A stretch of 64,000 nucleotides of DNA from RYN-230 sp963834705 (GTDB taxonomy: Bacteria > Actinomycetota > Actinomycetes > Streptosporangiales > Streptosporangiaceae), in assembly GCA_963834705.1 (NCBI GenBank), contig CAWICV010000001.1:124001-188000 (forward strand), written 5' to 3'. Below are positions 57,514 through 64,000 of this stretch, in pieces. Both the position numbers and the translations under genes were made by a program. Every line of letters begins with the position of its first letter. Position 1 is the stretch's first letter. The notes beneath the pieces were generated by a model. The model was given only the letters and a program-made list of their open reading frames with translations, ran no database searches and had not been told where the DNA came from.

Positions 57514-57523
57514 CGGGTTGGCT
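57471..57523 (-). repeat. 15-bp tandem repeat, 3.5 copies, spanning a start-codon region
   Basis: GGTTGGCTGGCACCG three times plus a partial copy. On the coding strand each unit carries a GTG in frame, multiplying possible starts. Confidence 0.92.
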
Positions 57524-57536
57524 TACCGGGCCGGGC

Positions 57537-57758
57537 TCAGCCGCAGCCGCAGGCGCCGCCGCAGCACCCGCCGCCCTGGCCGCCGGAGCGCGGCGCCGGG
57601 GACGGGCCAGCCCGGCCGCCGACGGAGACGGTGGACAGCAGCTTCACCGTGTCGTCGTGCCCCTGCGGGCACGGGCACGGCTCGGACGATTCACTCATCG
57701 GCCGGCTGCGCTCAAACGTGTCCCCGCAGGCCCGGCACCGGTACTCATAACGTGGCAC
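57537..57758 (-). CDS. FmdB-family zinc ribbon protein
   Basis: 73 residues. MPRYEYRCRACGDTFERSRP starts the FmdB zinc ribbon; the second Cys pair lies in EPCPCPQGHDDTVKLLSTVS. The tail is Gly/Cys-rich (GGGCCGGACGCG) and may bind additional metal. Leaderless start: TAAGAT 6 nt before GTG 57758. Function as regulator or metal protein unknown. Confidence 0.88.
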   Translation of the reverse strand: MPRYEYRCRACGDTFERSRPMSESSEPCPCPQGHDDTVKLLSTVSVGGRAGPSPAPRSGGQGGGCCGGACGCG

Positions 57759-57764
57759 AGCAAA

Positions 57765-57770
57765 ATCTTA
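57765..57770 (-). promoter_or_regulatory. -10 box TAAGAT, leaderless
   Basis: Minus strand, 6 nt before GTG 57758. Confidence 0.6.
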
Positions 57771-57880
57771 CGTGCGGCCCCGGCCAGGTGGCGAGATGCG
57801 CCCGGGCCGGACGCAGCTGGCGCGGCGAATGTATGGTCAGTGAGGCCACAGTGACACCGGCGGCCAGGGGGAGGGACGCG

Positions 57881-58684
57881 ATGCCTGCGATGACGGCGTA
57901 TCCGCCAGGCACGCCGTGCTGGGTTGACCTGTCCACCAGCGACCCGGCGGCCTCGGCCGCGTTCTACACCGGGCTGTTCGGCTGGACGGCCCAGGCCGCC
58001 CCGCCCGGCGGGGACGCGGCGTACACGTTCTTCGCCCCGGCCGGCACGCCGGCCGGCGAGTTCCACGGCCGGGTGGTGGCCGGCCTGATGCCCACCCCGG
58101 AAGCTCGCCGGGCGGCCTGGAACACCTACGTCAGCGTGACCGGCGCCGATGCCGCGGCGGACCGGGTGACCGCGGCCGGCGGGCAGGTCCTGGCCCCGCC
58201 CGCCGAGGTGCCCGGGCAGGGCACGGTGGCCATGTTCGCCGACGACCAGGGGGCCAGGTTCGCGGTCTGGCAGGCCGCCGCGTTCCACGGCGCCCGGCTG
58301 GTCAACGCCCCGGGCTGCTTCTGCTGGAGCGAGCTGGCCTGCCGGGACACCGGGGCGGCGGGCGCGTTCTACGGCAGCGTGTTCGGCTGGGCGCCGGACA
58401 CCAGCGAGATGGGCCCGATGACCTACACCGAATGGCGGCTGGCCGGCCGCACGGTCGGCGGCATGGTGCACATGGACGAGGAGTGGCCGGCCGACGTCCC
58501 GCCGCGCTGGGTGGTCTACTTCGCGGTCACCGACTGCGACGCCGCCGCGGCCCGGGCCACCGAGCTGGGCGGGCAGGTGACGGTCCCGCCGGCCGACGCA
58601 CCCCCGGGCCGCCTGGCCATCCTCACCGACCCGCAGGGCGCGGCGTTCACCATCATCAAGCTGGCCACCGCCGCCCCCAGCTAA
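57881..58684 (+). CDS. Two-domain VOC (glyoxalase/bleomycin-resistance fold) protein
   Basis: 267 residues from ATG 57881, with GGGGGAGGGA upstream. Two repeated VOC units: CWVDLSTSDPAASAAFYTGL and FCWSELACRDTGAAGAFYGS open each, and FADDQGARFAVWQ / LTDPQGAAFTIIK close each. The DPxGA-type ends and internal duplication match the actinobacterial VOC family that includes hydroxylase-like and antibiotic-binding proteins. Metal ligands are not all present, so it may bind rather than catalyse. Confidence 0.88.
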   Translation: MPAMTAYPPGTPCWVDLSTSDPAASAAFYTGLFGWTAQAAPPGGDAAYTFFAPAGTPAGEFHGRVVAGLMPTPEARRAAWNTYVSVTGADAAADRVTAAGGQVLAPPAEVPGQGTVAMFADDQGARFAVWQAAAFHGARLVNAPGCFCWSELACRDTGAAGAFYGSVFGWAPDTSEMGPMTYTEWRLAGRTVGGMVHMDEEWPADVPPRWVVYFAVTDCDAAAARATELGGQVTVPPADAPPGRLAILTDPQGAAFTIIKLATAAPS

Positions 58685-58716
58685 CCGCCACGCGGGCCGT
58701 CTGCCGGCCGGCCAGT

Positions 58717-58746
58717 TTGTATCGTTTCGCGTTGTATCGTTTCGCG
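58717..58746 (+). promoter_or_regulatory. Tandem 15-bp direct repeat upstream of the sugar porter gene
   Basis: TTGTATCGTTTCGCG twice in perfect tandem, followed by ATTTAAGG, 155-185 bp before the porter ATG. AT-richer than its surroundings. A possible tandem regulator site, or a simple duplication. Confidence 0.5.
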
Positions 58747-58901
58747 ATTTAAGGCTGCGCTGCCGGGTAGCTGCGGGCTCATCACGTAAAGCCTCCGCGC
58801 CCGATGACGGCAGCTCCAGCGTCCCCCGGATTGGCTGCCCCAGCTGCCCGGGCGCGACTCGCCGCGAGGCTTCCGGTCATGAGCGAGAGAAGGCGGCGTG
58901 C

Positions 58902-60374
58902 ATGGCGGCAGAGCAGAGCGACAGCGCGACGATGGAAGAACCGTCGATCCGGTCCTCGCTGAAGGCGATCCGGGACACCCCGCGCTACACCTATCTGGTC
59001 GCGGGGATCGCCGCCATCGGCGGCATGCTGTTCGGTTACGACATCGGTGTGATCAGCGGCGCCGAGAACCTGCTCACGAGCGCGTTCCACCTCAGCAGTG
59101 GCGCCGAGGAACTGGCCGTCGCGGCGGTGCTCATCGGCGCGGTGATCGGGGCCGTCATCGGCGGCCCGATGGCCAACCGGTTCAGCCGCCGGTACACCCT
59201 GCTCGCCATGGCCATCCTGTACGGCATCGGCGCGATCCTCACCGCCCTGTCCTGGGACCTCGGGTCGTTCATCGCGTTCCGGATCATCACCGGGATCGCG
59301 GTCGGCGCCTCGGCGCTGGTGGTGCCCATGTACATCGCCGAGATGGCCCCGGTGACCATCCGCGGCGGGCTGGTGATCTTTCAGCAACTCGCTATCTCCG
59401 GCGGCATTCTGCTCTCCTACGTACTGGACTACGCGTTCGACTCGGCGGGCTGGGGCTGGCGGCCCATGTTCGCGGCGGCCGTGCTGCCCGCGACGGCGCT
59501 GGCCGTGGGCATGCTGTTCATGTCGCATTCACCGCGCTGGCTGGGCATGCGGGGCCGGTGGGACGACGTCGCCGCGGTGCTCGGCCGGATCAACCCGCGG
59601 CACAAGGACCAGGAACTGGACTCGCTGCACCGCAACATCGAGGAGAGCGCCGGGACATCGTGGCGCGAACTGCTCCGCCCGGGCCTGCGCGGCGCGCTCA
59701 TCGCCGGGGTCGGCCTGGCCATATTCCAGCAGTTCGTCGGGCCCAACACGGTCCTGTTCTACACGCCGACGATCTTCGGCTACGCCGGGGTTAGCGGCAA
59801 CCCGCTGCTGCCCACGATCTACGTCGGGGCGGTGCTGTTCGTGTTCGTGCTGCCGACGATCGCATTCGTTGACGTGGTAGGCCGCAAGACCCTGTTCTAC
59901 CTGGGGCTGGTCGGCATGGGCTCGATGCTGGTGCTGCTCGGCCTGGCGTTCCACTTCGGTGCGAAGAGCTGGGGGGCCGGTGTCGTCGTCATCCTGCTGG
60001 TCTACGTCGCGTGCTACTCGCTGTCCATTTCGCCGCTGTTCTGGCTGATGAGCGCGGAGGTGTTCCCGAACCGGCTGCGCGCGGCCGGGGCCAGCGCGTC
60101 GTCAACGGCGAACTGGAGCGCCAACCTGCTGATCACGGTGACGTTCCTGTCGCTGATCGGGGCGGTCGGCAAGTCCTGGACGTTCTGGATCTACGCGATC
60201 TTCGCGGGCCTGGCGATCATCTTCGTCTACCGGTTCGTGCCGGAGACCAAGGGCCGCCCGCTGGAGAACATCGACCGGTACTGGACCGAGGGGCACCGCT
60301 GGCCGGAGCCGGCCAGCGAAAGCGGTGGATCCGGTGCGCCGGGCACCCGGGAGATGTCCGCCGGCTCTGGCTGA
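58902..60374 (+). CDS. Sugar porter family MFS transporter
   Basis: 490 residues, 12 helices. GGMLFGYDIGVISGAENLL in helix 1, IITGIAVGASALVVPMYIAE with the conserved Glu, GVGLAIFQQFVGPNTVLFYT in helix 7 and the closing PETKGRPLENID are the sugar porter (SP) signatures. It imports a hexose, pentose or polyol, probably by proton symport. ATG start after GAGAAGGCGG. No sugar kinase or catabolic gene adjoins, so the substrate is open. Confidence 0.93.
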   Translation: MAAEQSDSATMEEPSIRSSLKAIRDTPRYTYLVAGIAAIGGMLFGYDIGVISGAENLLTSAFHLSSGAEELAVAAVLIGAVIGAVIGGPMANRFSRRYTLLAMAILYGIGAILTALSWDLGSFIAFRIITGIAVGASALVVPMYIAEMAPVTIRGGLVIFQQLAISGGILLSYVLDYAFDSAGWGWRPMFAAAVLPATALAVGMLFMSHSPRWLGMRGRWDDVAAVLGRINPRHKDQELDSLHRNIEESAGTSWRELLRPGLRGALIAGVGLAIFQQFVGPNTVLFYTPTIFGYAGVSGNPLLPTIYVGAVLFVFVLPTIAFVDVVGRKTLFYLGLVGMGSMLVLLGLAFHFGAKSWGAGVVVILLVYVACYSLSISPLFWLMSAEVFPNRLRAAGASASSTANWSANLLITVTFLSLIGAVGKSWTFWIYAIFAGLAIIFVYRFVPETKGRPLENIDRYWTEGHRWPEPASESGGSGAPGTREMSAGSG

Positions 60375-60421
60375 CGTGCAGGTCGTGGACGCGCTCTCAT
60401 AGCTTTCCCAGCGGCGCGGCC

Positions 60422-60427
60422 TAGGCT
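60422..60427 (+). promoter_or_regulatory. -10 box TAGGCT, leaderless
   Basis: 6 nt before GTG 60434. Confidence 0.6.
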
Positions 60428-60433
60428 GGACTC

Positions 60434-61327
60434 GTGGGGTCGCAGCCGATGCCAGCCGCTGAGGTGGACATCACCCCGGCGCTGCTCCGGCGGCTGCTCG
60501 CCGAGCAGCATCCTGACCTGGCCGGTCAGCCCGTGATGGTGCTGGCCAACGGGTGGGACAACGTGATGTTCCGGGTCGGCGGCGAGCTGCTGGCCCGGCT
60601 GCCACGGCGGGAAATGGCCGCCCATCTGGTCAGTCACGAGCAGCGCTGGCTCCCGCTCCTGGCGCCCCGGCTGCCGCTGCCCGTTCCGGCGCCGGCGCGG
60701 ACCGGACGTCCCGGGCTGGGCTATCCGTGGCCGTGGAGCATCGTGCCCTACCTGCCCGGCCAGGCGGCGGCGGATACCCCGCCCGCCGACCCAGCCGCGG
60801 CCGCGGTCAGCCTGGGTGGCTTCCTGGCCGCGCTGCACAGGCCGGCGCCGCCGGACGCCCCGGTGAACCCGTTCCGCGGGGTGCCGCTAGCCGACCGCAC
60901 CGATACCGTCATGCAGAACCTGAGCCTGGTCGCGGACCAGGTCGATGCCCGGGCGGCCCGGCGGGTGTGGGCAGCCGCACTGGCCGCGCCGCGGTGGCGG
61001 GAGCCGCCGGTGTGGGTGCACGGTGATCTGCACCCAGCCAACATCCTGGTGCATCACGGGGTGCTCAGCGGCGTGCTCGACTTCGGCGACCTCACCGCGG
61101 GCGACCCGGCCGCCGACCTGTCCGTGGGGTGGATGCTGCTGCCCGCGGACTCGCACCAGGACTTCCGGGATTCCGCCGGGGCCAGCGACGCCAGCTGGGC
61201 CCGGGCCACCGGCTGGGCACTGGCGTTGGGACTGGTATATCTCGCGCACTCGGCGGACAACCCACAGCTGGCCGCAGTGGGGCGGCGCACGCTCGGCGCC
61301 GTGCTCGGCCCGGAGCGGCTGCGTTAA
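60434..61327 (+). CDS. Aminoglycoside phosphotransferase (APH)-family kinase
   Basis: 297 residues, leaderless GTG start. Protein-kinase-like fold: LANGWDNVMFRVGGELLARL (ATP loop and Lys-equivalent region), IVPYLPGQAA hinge, catalytic loop VWVHGDLHPANILVHHG (Asp in HGDLHPxN) and the metal Asp in GVLDFGDLTAGD. It phosphorylates a small hydroxylated substrate. True aminoglycoside resistance is not implied; many environmental members are metabolic kinases. Its stop overlaps the stop of the small gene on the other strand. Confidence 0.9.
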   Translation: MGSQPMPAAEVDITPALLRRLLAEQHPDLAGQPVMVLANGWDNVMFRVGGELLARLPRREMAAHLVSHEQRWLPLLAPRLPLPVPAPARTGRPGLGYPWPWSIVPYLPGQAAADTPPADPAAAAVSLGGFLAALHRPAPPDAPVNPFRGVPLADRTDTVMQNLSLVADQVDARAARRVWAAALAAPRWREPPVWVHGDLHPANILVHHGVLSGVLDFGDLTAGDPAADLSVGWMLLPADSHQDFRDSAGASDASWARATGWALALGLVYLAHSADNPQLAAVGRRTLGAVLGPERLR

Positions 61328-61485
61328 CGGTGGTGCTTGCGGTGCAGCGAGGGGAACAGCCCGTCCGACTGGTAGGCGAGTTCCCGCTCGGCGCGCTGGC
61401 GGGCAGCGGCGAAGTAGCCGTCCGGGTCAGCCACCATCCGCTCCGGACGATCGTCGTCGTCCTCGATGGTGATGTGCGCCGCCAT
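61324..61485 (-). CDS. 53-residue acidic/basic small protein
   Basis: ATG 61485 to TAA 61324, preceded by AAGGG about 8 nt upstream. It begins MAAHITIEDDDDRPERM, continues ADPDGYFAAARQRAERELAY and ends SLHRKHHR. The acidic N-terminal patch, amphipathic centre and His-rich basic end are not what random GC-rich frames give (those are Arg/Pro/Ala-rich). Function unknown. Stops of this and the kinase gene overlap by 3 bp. Confidence 0.65.
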   Translation of the reverse strand: MAAHITIEDDDDRPERMVADPDGYFAAARQRAERELAYQSDGLFPSLHRKHHR

Positions 61486-61541
61486 CTCCGCACCCTTCGC
61501 CACGAACTCAGTGTCAGCGGGCCGCCTTGCGCGGTCAATAA

Positions 61542-62297
61542 CTAGGCTAGCGCGTCGGCCAGCAGCCCGGCGAGCAACCGGATCAGCGGCACGTCGGTGC
61601 GCCGGATCCCGTCGCTCTCTAACGTATCCACCATCAGCATGCCGAACGCACTGCGCCCGGCCGCCACTGGAACGGCCGCGAATGACTTGTACGTCTGCGG
61701 CGGAGTGAGCCGCCAGCCGGGCGGCACGGCCGTGTCCAGGTCCGGGTAGAACAGGTGCCGGTTCTGCCGGATCATGCCGAAGACCAGGTCACCTTCGGGG
61801 CTGCCCTCGGTGATCGGGTCCAGCGGGTCGTCCACCCGGCCGCTGTACTGGGTGGGCACCAGCATCCCCGGCGTGCCTGGCGCGAACCGGAACAGGCAGG
61901 CCCGGACCCGCCCGGTGCCGATCAGGTGCGCGGCCGAGTCCACCACCATTGGGACCGCCGCCTCCTGCAGGGCTTCCCGCTCGTGCTTGCCGTGCGCGGT
62001 CACCACCCGGCCGAGCTGGCGGACGATCGGGTCCAGGGCGTCGTTCATGGTCACCCGCATGGCCACCGCCGCGTCCACCGCGAGCTGTTCGGCCTGGGCC
62101 CGCATCCGCTCCTTGCGGATCTGCTCGTAGGCGGGCACGCCGGCCGCGGTCACGCTGGCCGCCACCGCGCCCAGCGTCCACCATTCCCGTCCGGTCACCG
62201 CCGCGCCCGCCATCATGCCCGTCCAGGTGGCCACGGCCACCGCGGCCAGGCTGATGCCGGTGGTCAGGTAGACCCGGCCCGACGGCGAAATCCACAT
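61542..62297 (-). CDS. Membrane protein with GAF-like domain
   Basis: 251 residues from ATG 62297, leaderless with TAACCT 7 nt upstream. Two N-terminal helices (VYLTTGISLAAVAVATWTGM and WWTLGAVAASVTAAGVPAYE), a coiled stretch (RKERMRAQAEQLAVDAAVAM), then a GAF-like sensor domain (about 110-250): RVRACLFRF, SFAAVPVAAGRSAFGMLMVD and DVPLIRLLAGLLADAL. No output domain (kinase, cyclase) is attached. A signal-binding membrane protein acting through a partner is likely. Confidence 0.75.
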   Translation of the reverse strand: MWISPSGRVYLTTGISLAAVAVATWTGMMAGAAVTGREWWTLGAVAASVTAAGVPAYEQIRKERMRAQAEQLAVDAAVAMRVTMNDALDPIVRQLGRVVTAHGKHEREALQEAAVPMVVDSAAHLIGTGRVRACLFRFAPGTPGMLVPTQYSGRVDDPLDPITEGSPEGDLVFGMIRQNRHLFYPDLDTAVPPGWRLTPPQTYKSFAAVPVAAGRSAFGMLMVDTLESDGIRRTDVPLIRLLAGLLADALA

Positions 62298-62304
62298 GCC
62301 GGGA

Positions 62305-62310
62305 AGGTTA
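62305..62310 (-). promoter_or_regulatory. -10 box TAACCT, leaderless
   Basis: Minus strand, 7 nt before ATG 62297. Confidence 0.55.
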
Positions 62311-62444
62311 GCCTGCACGGCCCCACGAGGCGCGCGGCCAGCCGAGCTAGGATCAGCAGTATGGGCTTCGGTTGACTGTGACCTAACAGGCGCAAGCGGA
62401 CCGCGCTGGTCAGCGGCGCGGCACTGGCGGCTGCGCTGGCCGTC

Positions 62445-63572
62445 GTGCTGGTCAACGAGCTGGCCGACGGCCTCCGGGCCGCCGCGCTGCCGCTCATCCG
62501 CGGTGACTTCGGGCTGAGCTACGGCCAGCTCGGCCTGCTGGCCGCGGCGCCGGTGCTGATCGGCAGCCTGCTGGAGCTGCCGGTCGGGGCGCTGGCCGGG
62601 CAGGGGCGGCGCCGCGGCCGGATCATCCTGGCCGGTGGCGCCGTGTTCCTGGCCGCGCTGCTGGGCACCGCGCTGGCCCGGTCGTTCACCGGGCTGCTGA
62701 TCTCGTTCATCGCGTTCTACCCGGCCTCAGGCGCGTTCGTCAGCCTGGCCCAGGCCGGCCTGATGGACGCCGACCCGGGCCGCCAGGAGCAGCACATGGC
62801 CCGGTGGGGCCTGGCCGGCTCGGTGGGCGCGGTGCTCGGCCCGCTGCTGCTGACCGGGATCCTGGCCGCCGGCGGCAGCTGGCGGGATGGCTACCTGCTG
62901 GCCGCCGGGGCGGCCGCGGTGGCCTGGCTCGGTATGGCCCGCTGGCGGCCCGGCCCGGCGGCGGCCGGTGACCCCGGGCCGCCCGGGCTGCGGCAGGTGC
63001 CGGGTCAGGTGCTCGGCGCGCTGCGCCGCGGCGGGGTGCTCCGCTGGCTGGTCCTGCTGGAAGTGAGTGACCTGCTGCTCGACGTATTCACCGGGTTCCT
63101 CGCGGTCTACTTCGTGGCCGTCGTGCACGCCTCGCCGGTGCAGGCGGGACTGGCTGTGGCGGTCCGCTACGGCGCCGGGATAACCGGCGACGTGCTGGTG
63201 ATCCGGGTACTGGACCGGATGGCCGGCCTGCCGGTGCTGCGGGGCAGCGCGGCCGCGGCGCTGCTGCTCTACCCGGCCTTCCTGCTGGTGCCGGGCTTCC
63301 CGGCCAAGCTGACCGTGCTGGCCCTGCTGACCGTCGCCACGGCGCCCTGGTACCCGGTGGCCCAGGCCCAGCTGTACGCGAGCCTGCCCGGGCAGAGCGG
63401 CATCGCGGTCACGCTGAGCAGCGCGGCCGCGCTGGCCGGCGGGCTCGGCCCGCTGGCCGTCGGGTTCGCCGCCGAGCGGGCCGGGCTGGCGGTCACGCTC
63501 AGCGGCCTGGTGCTGGCCCCGGCTACGGTGCTGTTCCTGGCGTGGCGGCGAACCGGTGCGTCGTGTGACTGA
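62445..63572 (+). CDS. MFS transporter with unclear start
   Basis: About 375 residues from GTG 62445. VNELADGLRAAALPLIRGDF, GLLAAAPVLIGSLLELPVG and SLAQAGLMDADPGRQEQHMA show an MFS protein of 11-12 helices. The first helix begins upstream of 62445 (codons for RRKRTALVSGAALAAALAVV are in frame) but without ATG or GTG. A leaderless-type TAGGAT and ATG 62361 lie in the same frame yet meet two stops (TGA 62373, TGA 62379) within six codons. The N-terminus may be damaged or use a rare start. Substrate unknown. Confidence 0.75.
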   Translation: MLVNELADGLRAAALPLIRGDFGLSYGQLGLLAAAPVLIGSLLELPVGALAGQGRRRGRIILAGGAVFLAALLGTALARSFTGLLISFIAFYPASGAFVSLAQAGLMDADPGRQEQHMARWGLAGSVGAVLGPLLLTGILAAGGSWRDGYLLAAGAAAVAWLGMARWRPGPAAAGDPGPPGLRQVPGQVLGALRRGGVLRWLVLLEVSDLLLDVFTGFLAVYFVAVVHASPVQAGLAVAVRYGAGITGDVLVIRVLDRMAGLPVLRGSAAAALLLYPAFLLVPGFPAKLTVLALLTVATAPWYPVAQAQLYASLPGQSGIAVTLSSAAALAGGLGPLAVGFAAERAGLAVTLSGLVLAPATVLFLAWRRTGASCD

Positions 63573-64000
63573 ACGGCTCACCCTTGGCGAAGGCCAGGAC
63601 CTTGGCCGGGGCGACCGCGAAGACCAGCGCCGGGCTCCCCTCCGTCTGCTGGAAGGCCCCGTCGCGGACCTGGAACTGCCAGGACCCGTCCCATTTCCTG
63701 GTCCACGCCTCGGCCAGCCGCCGGAGCAGGGCCTCGTCGCGGACCTGGATGGCGTCGCCCTCCAGGACCACGTCCAGACCGCTCTGCCAGCCGTTGCACC
63801 CGGTGGTCAGGATCACGTGCGGGCTGGCGGCCAGGTTTCTGGCTTTCTGCTCGGTGGGCCCGGTGCAGAAGTGCAGCGCCACGTCCAGCCACACCGCGAC
63901 CAGCGGGGTGACGTGCGGCCGGCCGTCGGCCCGGACCGTGGTCAGCCAGAACAGCTCGGCCTCGGCCAGCACCCGGCGGGTCTCGGCCCAGCCGGTGGCC
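63523..64000 (-). CDS. Pyridoxamine 5'-phosphate oxidase-like (PPOX) protein, partial
   Basis: C-terminal ~158 residues; the frame runs off the window at 64000. ELFWLTTVRADGRPHVTPLV and CTGPTEQKARNLAASPHVIL are the flavin-binding strands of the split-barrel family; the C-terminus has SWQFQVRDGAF and VLAFAKGEPFSHTTHRF. Members bind FMN, F420 or heme; the ratio of Arg and Lys at the phosphate site does not decide. It overlaps the end of the MFS gene by 50 bp on the other strand. Confidence 0.88.
   Translation of the reverse strand, partial: ATGWAETRRVLAEAELFWLTTVRADGRPHVTPLVAVWLDVALHFCTGPTEQKARNLAASPHVILTTGCNGWQSGLDVVLEGDAIQVRDEALLRRLAEAWTRKWDGSWQFQVRDGAFQQTEGSPALVFAVAPAKVLAFAKGEPFSHTTHRFAATPGTAP

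Overview
The window is GC-rich DNA from an actinobacterium. Evidence for this: a SteA/SteB cell-envelope pair beside recN, three DinB/mycothiol-dependent-isomerase-fold proteins, DUF3040, DUF5999 and DUF6186 proteins found in actinobacteria, a menaquinone (men) pathway, a class F sortase, and many leaderless genes in which a TANNNT -10 box sits 6-8 nt before an ATG or GTG start. Family resemblance suggests a Streptosporangiales-like or related high-GC lineage, but the sequence alone does not fix the genus. I see no rRNA, tRNA, CRISPR array, transposase or phage gene. The window starts inside recN and ends inside a PPOX-family gene.

Layout. 1-6.9 kb: recN end, steA, steB, a MraY/WecA-like sugar-phosphate transferase, a MurJ-type flippase and a GT4 glycosyltransferase, tightly coupled by 1-4 bp overlaps from steB on, like a lipid-linked glycan pathway attached to a septal module. 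6.9-11.3 kb: two paralogous membrane proteins of unknown function bracket a DUF4397 surface protein and a class F sortase; the second paralog has lost its N-terminal part by an 11-bp deletion. 11.3-17.6 kb: MBL hydrolase, DinB-like protein, uvrA, a broken beta-propeller gene, an alpha/beta hydrolase and a frameshifted rhomboid-like gene. 17.9-23.6 kb: small actinobacterial proteins and a heterodimeric-type ABC exporter pair. 23.9-29.6 kb: cysteine desulfurase-like enzyme, GNAT, DedA, NAD(P)-binding protein, a truncated ECF sigma gene and a principal-type sigma factor. 29.8-41.7 kb: menE, menC (frameshifted as read), menD and menF, with a complete oligopeptide ABC transporter operon between menD and menF. 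41.7-49.5 kb: MMPL exporter, cysteine dioxygenase-rhodanese pair, a two-component system with a perfect palindrome upstream, an LCMT-type methyltransferase and a radical SAM protein. 49.7-54.3 kb: DUF3040 and hypothetical proteins around a ParA-CHAD operon. 54.4-64 kb: sthA-like flavoprotein, SIP-type reductase, VOC protein, sugar porter, kinase-like phosphotransferase, a 53-residue protein, a membrane/GAF-like protein, an MFS protein and a PPOX protein.

Three things stand out. A multi-hairpin palindromic repeat family occurs in both orientations, and several copies lie in frame inside protein genes. The ParA-CHAD operon could position polyphosphate granules. The sortase neighbourhood holds an uncharacterised duplicated family with a shared promoter block. 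Several genes are decayed or frameshifted (menC, rhomboid-like, propeller, two sigma-factor remnants, one paralog N-terminus), so either recent gene decay or some base-calling error should be considered.
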